Below, piece after piece: positions 1-10,774 of a DNA stretch of 64,000 nucleotides; position 1 is the stretch's first letter; every line of letters begins with the position of its first letter. This stretch comes from Collibacillus ludicampi. GTDB lineage: Bacteria; Bacillota; Bacilli; Tumebacillales; BOQE01. The DNA is taken from assembly GCF_023705585.1 (NCBI RefSeq), contig NZ_BOQE01000001.1, positions 793,341-857,340 on the forward strand, in the 5' to 3' direction. Position numbers and translations under genes: made by a program. Below the pieces are notes generated by a model. The model worked only from the letters and a program-made list of their open reading frames with translations, ran no database searches and had not been told where the DNA came from.

Positions 1-31
1 GAATGTATATGTGCTGGCGAATCTCCTAACC

Positions 32-1561
32 TCATACTATTCGCCTTCCTCTCGTTACTCCTACAGTGGTTTGGAAACTATACATACCGTCGTTACCTAG
101 TGATTCTATCTGAGAAATAGTCACTTCGTGATCAACCGATTCAATGTAGTATTCCTCTTTTGTGCTTGTATTGGTGAAATAGCGTCCAATCCGCATATTC
201 TCGTTGCCCTTCATACGAATTGTCCCATTAAGCATATCTTGGGTCCAGGAGAAACAGTTGACCAGCCATTGATTCATTTTCAGAGATTGTTGAATGTATG
301 ATGTGTCACTACCTATCGGAATCGAGTTCGATGCTATCTGAATGTCTTTGAACCCATATCTGTACAGATTGTTAAAATCGACATGGGGGTTCGTAATATT
401 GGTTGTGTCAGATTCCTGCTCAATACTCAATGGCTGGAAGCCAATAATCCTAGCTTTAGGATCATCCTGCATGTTCGCCTGCTGTGTAGGATACGTAAAG
501 AAGTAGGAGAAAGCTTCTGAATCGGTCTTGCCTACATCCTCTTCGATGATATCTGCATCGGAAATGTATAGGTGTTTGAAATAGCGCCAATCAGGCAGAG
601 ATTCACTCAATGCCAATGTGCCACCCTTCTTCTTGAATGGCGTATTCCGATAGATCACAATTGGGCCATCATCGAAATCATCTATGAACCACTCACACCA
701 GGGTTTGTTACCGAATTGCTCCAGCAAGGACCAGACATTTCCTTGTTGCGATTGGATTTGCATGTTCGGAATTTGATAATCAGACAAGACTTTAATACTT
801 GTTTGTAGTAACGGAATTTGCGGAATAACTTGTTGCAATGCTTTAAGCTGAGGATTAAGCATTTTATCAACGATACCTTGAATTAAATCCGCATTAGATA
901 TAGTTAGATCTTTTGTGTTTCCTATTCCATAGTTTTCTGTAAGCATTGCGGCCATCAGATTGCCAACAGCTTGATCAACATCAGTTCCAGCTAATGTTTG
1001 ACCTGGTTCTTGAACTAGATATTGAATCGTATAATTTTCCCATATCTTCCCGAAGTTTTGTCCGTTTATTGTAATAGCCCTGTGGACTTTTCCAGATTGA
1101 TCTACAATTCTTGTTCTACGTACATTCGAGACAAGCCCTCGCATAATGATGGGTGGTGGATCTGAATATCTTCCGAAGTAAATTTCTACATAGTCTTGTG
1201 GTTGAACATATAAATCCCATCTCATCTGAAAGGACAATAAAAGAGCAAACCTACCAGAGGGTTGCCCCAACTGCATGCTCGTTTTTATCTGTAGCACATA
1301 TGGTGTTAGATCGTGTTTTTCACCATTATGATAGAGGATGACCTTGAGCTTAATGGTGTATTCTTCCCAGCTCTGATTGGTCAGTGAACCAGAACGTCCC
1401 AACGTCCCTGGCGATTTCCCTAATGTAACAGGAATGACCTTTTCAAGATTCTCCTTGGAAGGTAAACCACCAGATGTATCACTGTTAGGAGTATCATCCG
1501 TACTATTATCATCTGGATTATAAGGATCTACAGGACCTCCAATATCCGGTACGTTCTCCAT
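32..1561 (-). CDS. Phage tail hub/baseplate-type protein
   Basis: A 509-residue protein with an acidic, low-complexity first 35 residues. A beta-rich segment follows in the style of contractile-tail hub (gp27/XkdQ-like) proteins, with a region on tail-coordinate vectors (DYVEIYFGR, MRGLVSNVRRTRI) at about residues 120-150. It probably forms the central hub under the tail tube. The start at 1561 has a strong Shine-Dalgarno sequence (GGGAGGTGA) six bases upstream. It lies only 15 bases after the stop of the tail lysozyme gene, so the two form one late transcription unit. The family assignment comes from sequence feel and context, not from a search. Confidence 0.6.
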   Translation of the reverse strand: MENVPDIGGPVDPYNPDDNSTDDTPNSDTSGGLPSKENLEKVIPVTLGKSPGTLGRSGSLTNQSWEEYTIKLKVILYHNGEKHDLTPYVLQIKTSMQLGQPSGRFALLLSFQMRWDLYVQPQDYVEIYFGRYSDPPPIIMRGLVSNVRRTRIVDQSGKVHRAITINGQNFGKIWENYTIQYLVQEPGQTLAGTDVDQAVGNLMAAMLTENYGIGNTKDLTISNADLIQGIVDKMLNPQLKALQQVIPQIPLLQTSIKVLSDYQIPNMQIQSQQGNVWSLLEQFGNKPWCEWFIDDFDDGPIVIYRNTPFKKKGGTLALSESLPDWRYFKHLYISDADIIEEDVGKTDSEAFSYFFTYPTQQANMQDDPKARIIGFQPLSIEQESDTTNITNPHVDFNNLYRYGFKDIQIASNSIPIGSDTSYIQQSLKMNQWLVNCFSWTQDMLNGTIRMKGNENMRIGRYFTNTSTKEEYYIESVDHEVTISQIESLGNDGMYSFQTTVGVTRGRRIV

Positions 1562-1575
1562 AATCGTTCACCTCC

Positions 1576-3075
1576 CTATAGCAACATCCCAGTGTATGAA
1601 GCCTTGATAGGCACATTCACCTTCTGAACAGTTCCATCAGGATGTCTCAGATTTACCGTTACACTTCCAGACACTTTTATGGCTCGTTGCACGTATGGGA
1701 TTGTGCCCAGGATCTTTCTTGCATAGCCTGGATCTTCTGCGTATCCAGTGGATCCGAGGATCTGAACCAGTTCCTCTTCAGAAGCCCCAGATCTTGCCGC
1801 ACTTAGAAGCCCCCTATAGCGCGAGTTCTGTGTGAGGAAGTTTATATATCCATTTGCGAAATCTTGGATGGATGTATATCCTGCATACTCTGAATCTGGC
1901 CCAGGTCCGTAGTTCCCCCACGGTTTGATCCCCGCGAAGTTATTATTCTCATTCGCCGCTTCAGATGTTCCCCAGCCACTCTCCAATCCACACTGAGCAA
2001 GAACCATATCTACCGGTAGTCCCGTGGCCTGTGAGACTTGCTGAGCATACGGGTACATCTTCTGAACAAAGTCATCTTGCGCTCCAGTGAATCCCATTGA
2101 TGATGCCGAGGCTCCTCCTGAGACCCTACCTAATGCCTTAGCATATGCTGGACCGCCAGTGCTGAGATTAACAAGCCCTTGCTCCCAATTCTTCCCCACT
2201 GTCACATTCTTCATATCTACGTTACTACTACTGCTCGATGTGCTAGATGCCGTACTACTGTTTGTGCTAGCAGGTTGCCCCAGATAAGAACGAATTTGAT
2301 TCATATAGGGTTGTAGTGCGATAATCGTGCTTACAACCAGGGGAGCAAGTTGTGCGCCAGTGATTGAGGTACTCGAACCACTGTTACTGGAACCAAAAGA
2401 TGAACTAGATGAGTCAGATGAACTAGACAAATCGGGTGACGAATCGGATGAGCTGGATGATGAATCACCTTTTATTGCCTGACCCAGCTTATATGCACCA
2501 TAGGCCATGGTTCCAATCCCTATCCCATGTAACAGAACACCCAGGGGAAGACCTACCCCCGTCGCATCTGCCGCCGCACCAGCCGCCTCTTCTGCACCAC
2601 CAAGCACTTCCGCTCCAACACCCTCTGCGCCAGCAATCACACGTGACATCCACGGCTTCTTAAAGAGATTTACTATACCAGTCAGGACATTTTTACCAGC
2701 ACTTAACACCTTTCTCCCACTGCCGAGGATCGTTGCACCCATACCAGCATCAATAAGAGTAGATCCAGCGAAACCGAGGATACCTCCACCCAAGCCCTCA
2801 AGAAAACTTCTCTCTGGTGTGGTTGCCATGCCAGCCTCGTTTGCCGCATGCTGTTTTGACAATTGCTCATTTCTATATTTGTCCGTATCATTCTGTGGGA
2901 TATTCTGCGGTGTTTGATTCATTTGCTGTCTTAACTGGTTGAGTGCCTCTGATCTGAACTTACCACCCTTTGTATAAGCGTTGATGAAGTTGGAAATGGA
3001 ATTACAACGCATCGAAGCTTTAAACTCCACACAAGAACTGGATGAGGAAACGATCATGAAGGTCATGGACAACAA
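1576..3075 (-). CDS. Phage tail-associated lysozyme (glucosaminidase domain), probably 5'-truncated
   Basis: Up to 499 residues. The first part is a glycine/alanine-rich hydrophobic stretch, as in tape-measure or tail-tip proteins (about residues 95-200). A long serine-rich linker follows (about 205-240). A peptidoglycan-hydrolase domain of the glucosaminidase type then spans about residues 330-470, with the motif ALAQCGLESGWG-like (VLAQCGLESGWG) carrying the catalytic glutamate and NNNFAGIKPWG. It would locally open peptidoglycan during DNA injection. The first 30 residues lie antisense to the recombinase scrap and do not look like phage protein. The genuine sequence seems to begin around FINAYTKGGKF. 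The gene is therefore most likely cut at its 5' end by the deletion that also cut the recombinase, and its start is arbitrary. Confidence 0.6.
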   Translation of the reverse strand: MLSMTFMIVSSSSSCVEFKASMRCNSISNFINAYTKGGKFRSEALNQLRQQMNQTPQNIPQNDTDKYRNEQLSKQHAANEAGMATTPERSFLEGLGGGILGFAGSTLIDAGMGATILGSGRKVLSAGKNVLTGIVNLFKKPWMSRVIAGAEGVGAEVLGGAEEAAGAAADATGVGLPLGVLLHGIGIGTMAYGAYKLGQAIKGDSSSSSSDSSPDLSSSSDSSSSSFGSSNSGSSTSITGAQLAPLVVSTIIALQPYMNQIRSYLGQPASTNSSTASSTSSSSSNVDMKNVTVGKNWEQGLVNLSTGGPAYAKALGRVSGGASASSMGFTGAQDDFVQKMYPYAQQVSQATGLPVDMVLAQCGLESGWGTSEAANENNNFAGIKPWGNYGPGPDSEYAGYTSIQDFANGYINFLTQNSRYRGLLSAARSGASEEELVQILGSTGYAEDPGYARKILGTIPYVQRAIKVSGSVTVNLRHPDGTVQKVNVPIKASYTGMLL

Positions 3076-3352
3076 AAAAGACCTGCTTCTTTCCGATGAC
3101 GACGAAAAGCGTAAGCAGGTCCTTCAAGAGTTCATTGATCAAGTTATCGTAATACCGCAACCCGGTCAAGATGACAGGTATAAACTCGATATTACGGTTA
3201 GGGGTATCAGTGGTGGAGGCGAGGGGAGTCGAACCCCTGTCCGAAGATCTCGCCACATCAGCTTCTCCGGGTGCAGTCGTCTCTACTGGAATTCGCCGCA
3301 CGGCCGCCGAGCGACAGGCTGCCGTTTGGCTAGTCTGATTGGATTCGCGTAA
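2981..3352 (+). pseudogene. C-terminal scrap of a large serine recombinase, running into tmRNA
   Basis: The frame encodes a basic/acidic coiled stretch (KLEMELQRIEALN) followed by KQVLQEFIDQVIVIPQ and a beta-strand tail (YKLDITVRG). This pattern is typical of the last ~80 residues of large serine recombinases. The resolvase catalytic domain and zinc ribbon are absent, and the sequence changes to phage tail gene (antisense) upstream of about 2985. The end of the frame (GGGEGSRTPV) is written over the 3' end of ssrA, as expected when the recombinase gene abuts an attachment site in tmRNA. The residues after 3240 are simply tmRNA read in frame. It is non-functional as an enzyme. Confidence 0.7.
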
Positions 3353-3573
3353 TCTCTACAGACGGAAGAGAGTTACGCTAGCCGACTATAATGACAGTTT
3401 GCAATCCACATCGGCGATGGACGGCAAACCGGCCCACTGCAATTAAGCAGCGAGAGCGAGTTTAGGTTGTTTGTTTGCGTTTATATTTACGCCTGCGTAT
3501 TTTAGCGTCTTCGCAGCCCCGACGACCCGCTACTGATGCTCGAACGATCCCCGTCGAATCCAAAAACGCCCCC
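3211..3573 (-). ncRNA. ssrA: tmRNA (transfer-messenger RNA)
   Basis: The 5' end GGGGGCG pairs with CGCCTCC next to an encoded CCA at 3211-3213. The resulting acceptor stem has a G3-U pair, the alanyl-tRNA synthetase identity element. The T arm (GGGGTTCGACTCCCC) is intact. The tag reading frame lies at 3443-3496 and starts at a GCA resume codon. It encodes A-G-V-N-I-N-A-N-K-Q-P-K-L-A-L-A-A followed by TAA, ending in the ALAA degradation signal. The RNA rescues stalled ribosomes with SmpB, whose gene lies just upstream on the same strand. The 363-nt length is normal. Confidence 0.97.
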
Positions 3574-3594
3574 ATGATAAATAGTGATGTATAC

Positions 3595-3600
3595 AGTATA
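3595..3600 (-). promoter_or_regulatory. Candidate -10 element of the ssrA promoter
   Basis: TATACT on the minus strand lies about 21 bases before the mature tmRNA 5' end, in the short gap after smpB. This spacing suits a precursor trimmed by RNase P. I could not choose a clear -35, so the call is tentative. Confidence 0.4.
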
Positions 3601-3638
3601 CCATAAGTCCCGCCTTCGTGCGACGGTACTTCTTCATT

Positions 3639-4109
3639 TCAGTATTTCTGTTTTTCACGGAAGGCACGGGCGATTTCGCGAGCAGCATCTTTCTTCGCGA
3701 TATCCTGCCTTTTATCGTATTTCTTCTTTCCTTTCGCAAGGCCGATGAGCACTTTGCAAAAACCGTTTTTCACATAAAGCTTCAACGGTACAAGCGAATA
3801 TCCTTTCTCCCTTGTCTGCCCGATCAACTTGTTGATCTGGGAACGGTGCAAGAGAAGCTTTCTGGTACGAGTGGGATCCACATTGAACCGGTTTCCCTGC
3901 TCATAAGGAGAAATGTGCATATTATGAAGAAAAACTTCGCCATGCTGCACTCGCGCAAAGCTGTCCTTGAGGTTGGCTCGTCCCTGACGTATCGACTTGA
4001 TCTCTGTCCCTGTTAACACAATACCACACTCGATGGTATCCTCAATGAAATAATCATGGGAGGCTTTACGATTTTGTGCCAGGACTTTTGGTTCTTTCAC
4101 TTCCGCCAT
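3639..4109 (-). CDS. smpB: SsrA-binding protein SmpB
   Basis: A 156-residue protein that binds tmRNA and is required for trans-translation. Visible signatures are [27 protein letters not shown] at the N-terminus (an OB-fold beta barrel), the [11 protein letters not shown] motif, and the basic C-terminal tail ([25 protein letters not shown]) that reads the empty A site. The start at MAEVKEP is chosen over an upstream ATG because GGAGGTGG sits about six bases before it. It lies directly upstream of ssrA, so tmRNA and its partner are next to each other. Confidence 0.97.
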   Translation of the reverse strand: MAEVKEPKVLAQNRKASHDYFIEDTIECGIVLTGTEIKSIRQGRANLKDSFARVQHGEVFLHNMHISPYEQGNRFNVDPTRTRKLLLHRSQINKLIGQTREKGYSLVPLKLYVKNGFCKVLIGLAKGKKKYDKRQDIAKKDAAREIARAFREKQKY

Positions 4110-4205
4110 GAACGACCACCTCCATTCCAAGCTCGTACTTGTAAATATAACAATTCTTATCTTCCTATGTCAATAGTAAATAATAGGTGTTTTACATGAT
4201 GGAGC

Positions 4206-4415
4206 TTATGGATTTTGTTGAATGTTTGTCGTGACAACCAGGTACTTCTTTGCCAATGCTTCCGCTTCATCCATCGAGTTCACTTCAAAAGAAGACCACA
4301 TCTGACGAGTGAGTTTAAGTATTAATTGATGCTCTACCCCTGCGCGATTTAATTTTTCAATAAAATAAGACAGGAGATCCTCATTGGCCAATTCTCTTAT
4401 CGCAACTCCAGTCAT
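4206..4415 (-). CDS. Small helical protein of unknown function
   Basis: A 69-residue frame between rnr and smpB. The sequence is predicted mostly helical, with ELANEDLLSYFIEKLNRAG followed by HQLILKLTRQM, then a short strand-like end. The two-helix pattern faintly recalls the sporulation inhibitor Sda, but the match is too weak to name it. No clear Shine-Dalgarno precedes the ATG at 4415, so the true start may be internal. Codon use resembles its neighbours. I do not recognise the family. Confidence 0.45.
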   Translation of the reverse strand: MTGVAIRELANEDLLSYFIEKLNRAGVEHQLILKLTRQMWSSFEVNSMDEAEALAKKYLVVTTNIQQNP

Positions 4416-4574
4416 TTCATGCTTATATGTATTTTACATACATATGTATTAAACAACACACCCCCAATTCAGTAAATAGCAAAAATTGTCGAAACGATGT
4501 CCCAAAGAAAATTATAGGATGGATCCTTGCATCAAAAGCGGCAGTACACGGATGAACGGCATGAGCAGAGGAAG

Positions 4575-4618
4575 GCCCATGTAAGCCTGCTTTCAACACT
4601 CGGGAAAGCAGGCATGGG
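4575..4618 (-). terminator. Hairpin after rnr
   Basis: A GCCTGCTTTC / GAAAGCAGGC stem (4585-4594 with 4604-4613), extended by CCCAT/ATGGG, lies three bases beyond the rnr stop. There is no clear T-tract, so it may be a processing or 3'-stabilising hairpin as much as a terminator. Confidence 0.6.
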
Positions 4619-4620
4619 AT

Positions 4621-6888
4621 TCATCTTTTTTTCTTTTTCTGTGCTCTCTTGGCGACTTTCACAAGCCCACGTTCCGCTTTTTTTCGTTTGTCCTCACGTG
4701 CGCGCTTACCGTTGTCTTTCCGATCCGCGCGAGTGATTTTGCGGCCTAGCCGTGTCCCGCCTTCTATTAGACGGAAGTCGATCGTGCGTTCTTCTTTATT
4801 GACGCCTTCCACTTTGACGCGCACGATATCTCCAATGCGAAATGTACGCCCGGTTCTTTCACCGATCAAGGCATAGTGTTTTTCGTTATAATGATAGTAA
4901 TCATCGTCCAAGTAGGAAACGTGGATCATGCCTTCGATCGTATTATCCAACTCAACGAATAGACCGAATGAAGTAACGCCTGATATGATCCCTTCAAACT
5001 CTTCACCGACGTGTTGCTCCATAAATTCTACTTTCTTCAGTAGGTCTGTCTCCCTTTCCGCTTCGACGGCAATCCGTTCCCGTTCCGACGTGTGTTGTGC
5101 AACTTCCGGCATGTTGGCACGCAAACGTTCCATCCGCTCCGGGGATAATCCGCCGTCGACAAGGATCTCACGGATGATCCTGTGAATTTGCAGATCGGGA
5201 TAGCGTCGGATCGGTGATGTGAAGTGGCTGTAATATTGTGCCGCCAAACCAAAGTGCCCGAGCGGTTCAGCCGCATATTTCGCCTGGCGCATCGAGCGCA
5301 ACATGATCGTGGAAATGATCCGCTCTTCCGGTTTCCCTTTAATCTTTTCCAATAAATTTTGTAATGTATGTGGATGTACGTGGTTCCCTATTCCCTTTAA
5401 CGTATAGCCAAAATTGTAAATAAACGCGGCGAAATCCTCCATTCGTTCACTGTCCGGTTCTTCGTGAATGCGATACAAGAAAGGAACATTCATCCAATAA
5501 AAATGTTCGGCAATCGTTTCGTTAGCGGCCAGCATGAATTCTTCGATGATCTGCTCAGCGATAGACCGTTCTCTCTTTTTGATTTCGACAGGTTGCCCCT
5601 TCTCATCGACAATAATTTTGGCCTCCTCAAATTCGAAATCGATCGCGCCGCGTTTCATCCTTCTTTTGCGCAATTTCATCGCGAGTTCTTCCATCAGACG
5701 AAAGTCATCGACCAGGTCTGCGTACCGATCCATCAATTCTGGATCTTGATCTACCAGGATTTTACGGACATTTGTATAAGTCATTCTCTCCTTGGTACGA
5801 ATGACGGAAGGATAGATATCATGACGAACTAATTCCCCTTGAGGGGACCATTCCATTTCACACGTCATCGTTAACCGGTCCACCTTGGGATTTAAAGAAC
5901 AGATCCCGTTCGACAAACGAGGAGGCAACATCGGAATCACGCGATCCACCAGATATACGGACGTGCCTCTGTTAAACGCTTCTCGGTCAAGCGCTGTCCC
6001 TTCTTTGACATAGTAAGAAACATCGGCGATATGTACGCCCAATAAGTAATTCCCGTTTTCCAGTCGTACGACAGACACGGCATCGTCGAGATCTTTTGCA
6101 TCTTCGCCATCGATCGTAACAATCGTCATGTTACGAAGATCTCTTCGACCTTTCATCTCTTCTTCCGAAATCGAATCGGGCACACGCTCCGCTTCTTCCA
6201 TGACGTCTGCCGGAAACTCTTCCGGCAAGCTGTACTTGCGGATGACTGATAAAATATCGACCCCTGGATCATCCGGGCGCCCTAAAATTTCAACGATCTT
6301 ACCTTGCGGGGAACGCCACCCTTCAGGGTAATGAATGATTTCGACAACCACCTTTTGCCCGTCTTCCGCTTCGTTTCGGTCTTTGTCATAAACGAATATA
6401 TCAAACCCGATGCGCCGGTCATCCGGAGTGACAAACCCGTAATATTGATGACCGGAATATGTACCGACGACCGTCTTCGTTGCCCTTTCCAGTATGCGAA
6501 TGATCGCCCCCTCCCGGCGTGCGCCGTTCACTTTCTTCTGGATACGGCAAATGACCCGGTCCCCATGCATCGCTCCGTTCATGTCGCCCGCATGGATGTA
6601 GATATCTCCCAATTCTTTGTCTTCTTCCCGTTCGGGAAGAACAAAACCAAAGCCTTTCGCCTTTCCTTGCAACCGTCCCACAACAAGATTCATTTTCTCG
6701 GGAACGCCATACCGATGCGTACGGGTACGTACCACGAAGCCTTGATCCTCCATCTGATTTAAGAGAAGAATAAACGCCTCCTGATCGTCCGGTTCCCGCA
6801 CTTCAAAAGCTTCCATTAATTCGTGTATATTCATCGGTTTATACGCTTTCTCGCGCATAAACTCAAGCAACGCTTCTTGGGAAAACAT
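4621..6888 (-). CDS. rnr: Ribonuclease R
   Basis: A 755-residue 3'-5' exoribonuclease that degrades structured RNA and works with tmRNA in clearing faulty mRNAs. Domains in order are an N-terminal winged-helix region (1-70), two cold-shock/OB folds (about 75-230), the RNB catalytic domain and an S1 domain (about 625-710). The RNB domain carries TIDGEDAKDLDDAVSV with the catalytic acidic residues and the HFTSPIRRYPDL motif. A very basic tail (GKRAREDKRKKAERG) follows. The start ATG has AGGAGGGA nine bases upstream. Its place between secG and smpB is the conserved Bacilli arrangement. Confidence 0.97.
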   Translation of the reverse strand: MFSQEALLEFMREKAYKPMNIHELMEAFEVREPDDQEAFILLLNQMEDQGFVVRTRTHRYGVPEKMNLVVGRLQGKAKGFGFVLPEREEDKELGDIYIHAGDMNGAMHGDRVICRIQKKVNGARREGAIIRILERATKTVVGTYSGHQYYGFVTPDDRRIGFDIFVYDKDRNEAEDGQKVVVEIIHYPEGWRSPQGKIVEILGRPDDPGVDILSVIRKYSLPEEFPADVMEEAERVPDSISEEEMKGRRDLRNMTIVTIDGEDAKDLDDAVSVVRLENGNYLLGVHIADVSYYVKEGTALDREAFNRGTSVYLVDRVIPMLPPRLSNGICSLNPKVDRLTMTCEMEWSPQGELVRHDIYPSVIRTKERMTYTNVRKILVDQDPELMDRYADLVDDFRLMEELAMKLRKRRMKRGAIDFEFEEAKIIVDEKGQPVEIKKRERSIAEQIIEEFMLAANETIAEHFYWMNVPFLYRIHEEPDSERMEDFAAFIYNFGYTLKGIGNHVHPHTLQNLLEKIKGKPEERIISTIMLRSMRQAKYAAEPLGHFGLAAQYYSHFTSPIRRYPDLQIHRIIREILVDGGLSPERMERLRANMPEVAQHTSERERIAVEAERETDLLKKVEFMEQHVGEEFEGIISGVTSFGLFVELDNTIEGMIHVSYLDDDYYHYNEKHYALIGERTGRTFRIGDIVRVKVEGVNKEERTIDFRLIEGGTRLGRKITRADRKDNGKRAREDKRKKAERGLVKVAKRAQKKKKR

Positions 6889-7064
6889 GAGAAGTTCCCT
6901 CCTATCATTTGCAAGTGTCGCTACATCTCATAACGAATCTGAAGGCACCGGTTAAAACTGGTGATTCGATATGTATGTCATTTGCTATTACTATGAGTAT
7001 CTCTTTCCACTAACATACATTATCTCTCAAAAAGAAAAATCATCAGACCGATAGGAGACTTATG

Positions 7065-7097
7065 GCAAAAAAAGTACCGCTCATACGAACGGTACTT
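7065..7097 (-). terminator. Intrinsic terminator after secG
   Basis: AAGTACCG / CGGTACTT stem (7072-7079 with 7090-7097) followed on the minus strand by seven T. It separates secG from rnr, which therefore needs its own promoter in 6889-7064. Confidence 0.9.
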
Positions 7098-7111
7098 CTA
7101 TGATCTGTTCA

Positions 7112-7354
7112 TTATGCACTTGCAGAGTGGCTGACCAGCCAAGCTACCCAGATGGACAAAAGAATAAAAGCGGTGGCTAAACCTGCAGTGATCTTAGCCA
7201 TCACAGCATCTAACCCTCGCGCCTTCCGCCCCATCATTTGCTCCGTGCCGCCCGCGAGCCCGCCGAGGCCTGCACTACGCCCGGATTGGAGCAAGACAGC
7301 GATGATTAACGTGATACTTACGATAACGAGAAGAACTTTCGCAAGGGTTAGCAT
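7112..7354 (-). CDS. secG: Preprotein translocase subunit SecG
   Basis: An 80-residue membrane protein with two transmembrane helices (about 4-22 and 52-73) joined by a glycine-rich cytoplasmic loop (SGRSAGLGGLAGGTEQ), the SecG signature. It is the auxiliary subunit of SecYEG. It sits between eno and rnr as in other Bacilli, and is separated from eno by a repeat element and from rnr by a terminator. Confidence 0.95.
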   Translation of the reverse strand: MLTLAKVLLVIVSITLIIAVLLQSGRSAGLGGLAGGTEQMMGRKARGLDAVMAKITAGLATAFILLSIWVAWLVSHSASA

Positions 7355-7544
7355 GATACGAACACCTGGTTTTCACCGTGAAACAACCAGGTTGCCTCCT
7401 TTCCGTCCTGCATAGGCATAAGATACAATCACTGTATCATATGAAGCGGTAGACTGGCAACCACTTGATTTTGGGCAGGTAGCGCCGCCCAAAGGTCGCT
7501 TGTAAGACGACTGATGAAGAATCTTGAGAATTGAACTTCTCTAA

Positions 7545-7865
7545 TTTGACAACTAGTGCTTGGGGGGGTGTATCGCTTTGCGCTTGGGTTCGATTATCGG
7601 GCATATGCTTTGCGTTCATGCTCCGTGGAGATCGTCTCGCTTGAATAACGATCAATGGTCGCGAGACGACCTCCAAAGTCGCTGTTTCACGCAAAGCATA
7701 TGCCCTCTCAACAGCTTATAGGAAGCGGAACGACCTTCCACTCACCTCTGCGCCGCAAAGCGATAAAACCCACCCAAAAGCCACTCCGTTGCATTTGGTA
7801 GCGTTAAACCTCTTTTCCCGCACAAGACACTTTTCATCCTCTGCAGGCGCCGCTTGCGGCAGTGG
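7545..7865 (+). repeat. Nested-palindrome intergenic repeat, copy 1
   Basis: This is the longest intact type of the four copies. The left outer arm (from 7556, TGCTTGGGGGGGTG then TATCGCTTTGCGC) pairs with GCGCCGCAAAGCGATA and CCCACCCAA at 7749-7777. The middle arm GGCATATGCTTTGCGT (from 7600) pairs with ACGCAAAGCATATGCC (to 7704). The inner arm around ATCGTCTCGC pairs with GCGAGACGAC. A conserved tail (CACAAG..ACTTTTCATCCTCTG and CCGCTTGCGG) runs up to the eno stop codon. The stretch 7355-7544 upstream of it holds the secG promoter region and nothing else I can name. Confidence 0.85.
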
Positions 7866-9170
<1,305 letters not shown>

Positions 9171-9225
9171 CTAGATAAGAATATTAGTGCTTGGGTTCGT
9201 TGGAGAAGGCTCCGTCGCATGACTC

Positions 9226-10761
9226 CTAAAAAATCGGTTTGCCCGTCATCTCTTTAGGTTGCTCCACGCCCAACAATTTCAAAAGTGTTGGTGAAACGTC
9301 AGCGAGAATCCCGTCTTCCCTCAATTCAAGGCCTTCTTTCGTAATGATGCAGGGAACGGGATTGGTAGTATGCGTCGTGCAAGGAGCGCCTGTTTCCTCA
9401 TCGATCATCGTTTCCGCATTCCCATGGTCGGCAATGATCATGGCGACTCCGCCTTTGGCGAGAATCGTATCGACAACTTTGCCAAGACACTCATCCACCG
9501 CCTCGACCGCCTTGATCGTCGCTTCCAAGCTTCCCGTATGGCCGACCATATCCGGATTGGCGAAATTGAGGATGATCACGTCGTGTGCATCTTCTTCGAT
9601 TTCCTTTACGGCAGCTTCCGCCACTTCATATGCGCTCATTTCCGGTTTCAAGTCATATGTAGCCACCTTGGGAGATGGGATCAAGACCCGCTTTTCCCCC
9701 GGAAACTCGGCTTCTCGTCCGCCGGAGAAGAAAAAGGTCACATGCGGATATTTCTCCGTTTCAGCGATGCGTAACTGTTTCAGACCGTGCTGAGCGACTA
9801 CTTCTCCCAGGGTATTATCAAGGTCTGTCGGTTTGTATGCGACATAACCGCCCACCGACTCGGAGAATTTGGTCATGCATACATAGAACAAGTCTTTCGG
9901 GAAGCGATCCCCGCGATCGAATCCGCGGAAGTCTTCGTTCGTGAATACTTGCGATATCTGAATCGCTCGGTCCGGCCGGAAATTGAACATGATGACCGCA
10001 TCATGATCGCGGATTTGTCCGACAGGCGTACCATCTTCACGCACGATCACGGTCGGCATGACGAATTCGTCTGTCACCGACTTCTCGTATGATTCTTTGA
10101 GTGCTTGCAGCGGATCGGTATAGGCAGGCCCCTCCGCATAGACCATGGCTCGATACGCTTTCTCGGTACGTTCCCAACGCTTGTCGCGATCCATTGAGTA
10201 GTATCGTCCCTGGATCGTAGCGATCTGTCCTACCCCGAGTTCTTTCATTTTGCTTTCCAGCGCCTCGATATATCTCACAGCACTACCCGGCAAGACGTCA
10301 CGCCCGTCGAGGAATGCGTGAACATACACTCTTTCAATGTTCTCCCTTTTCGCCATTTCCAACAAAGCGAAAAGGTGATCGATGTGTGAATGAACACCGC
10401 CGTCAGATACGAGACCGTAGAGATGCAATGCCGAACCTTTTTCTTTCACATGACGCATCGCGTTCTTGAACGTCTCATTCTCGAAAAAAGTGCCTTCACG
10501 GATCGCCTTGGTCACGCGCGTTAAATCCTGATATACGACCCGGCCCGCACCAAGGTTCAAATGCCCTACTTCGGAATTGCCCATTTGTCCTTCCGGCAAA
10601 CCTACCGATTCACCGCTAGCCCCCAAAGTCGTATGCGGAAAGGTCGACCAATAGCGGTCAAAATTCGGTTTTTTCGCCAGAGCGACAGCATTGCCCTCCG
10701 TCTTCTCACGTAAACCAAAACCATCAAGAATGATGAGGGCGACCGGTTTCGGTCGTGCCAT
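9226..10761 (-). CDS. gpmI: 2,3-bisphosphoglycerate-independent phosphoglycerate mutase
   Basis: A 511-residue Mn-dependent mutase (alkaline-phosphatase fold) interconverting 3- and 2-phosphoglycerate. The N-terminal LIILDGFG motif and [16 protein letters not shown] at about residues 58-73 contain the metal-binding and phosphoserine-forming residues. Near the C-terminus ADHGNAETM provides further ligands. It lies 13 bases after tpiA within the glycolytic operon. In spore formers this enzyme's pH and Mn sensitivity is known to help accumulate 3-phosphoglycerate in spores. Confidence 0.98.
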   Translation of the reverse strand: MARPKPVALIILDGFGLREKTEGNAVALAKKPNFDRYWSTFPHTTLGASGESVGLPEGQMGNSEVGHLNLGAGRVVYQDLTRVTKAIREGTFFENETFKNAMRHVKEKGSALHLYGLVSDGGVHSHIDHLFALLEMAKRENIERVYVHAFLDGRDVLPGSAVRYIEALESKMKELGVGQIATIQGRYYSMDRDKRWERTEKAYRAMVYAEGPAYTDPLQALKESYEKSVTDEFVMPTVIVREDGTPVGQIRDHDAVIMFNFRPDRAIQISQVFTNEDFRGFDRGDRFPKDLFYVCMTKFSESVGGYVAYKPTDLDNTLGEVVAQHGLKQLRIAETEKYPHVTFFFSGGREAEFPGEKRVLIPSPKVATYDLKPEMSAYEVAEAAVKEIEEDAHDVIILNFANPDMVGHTGSLEATIKAVEAVDECLGKVVDTILAKGGVAMIIADHGNAETMIDEETGAPCTTHTTNPVPCIITKEGLELREDGILADVSPTLLKLLGVEQPKEMTGKPIF

Positions 10762-10774
10762 GTCGCATTCCTCC

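Larger units (their letters stand above)
1..3210. mobile_element. Prophage end integrated at the tmRNA gene (partial, left end outside window)
   Basis: Two phage tail genes on the minus strand are followed by the last part of a serine recombinase on the plus strand, whose frame continues into the 3' end of ssrA. Integration into the 3' end of tmRNA genes is well known for phages and islands. The recombinase lacks its catalytic N-terminal part and the tail lysozyme lacks a convincing start, so an internal deletion seems to have joined the two near 2975-2990. The other attachment site must lie left of this window. The boundary at 3210 is the last base before the encoded CCA of tmRNA; the exact crossover point cannot be read here. 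Confidence 0.7.

Noticed and set aside
4206..4415. Sda-like sporulation inhibitor
   Set aside because: Only a loose helical resemblance; the family's conserved residues are not present well enough.
9186..9215. AGTGCTTGGGTTCG between eno and gpmI resembles the start of the repeat element
   Set aside because: Only about 14 bases match and none of the arms or the tail follow; too short to call a copy.
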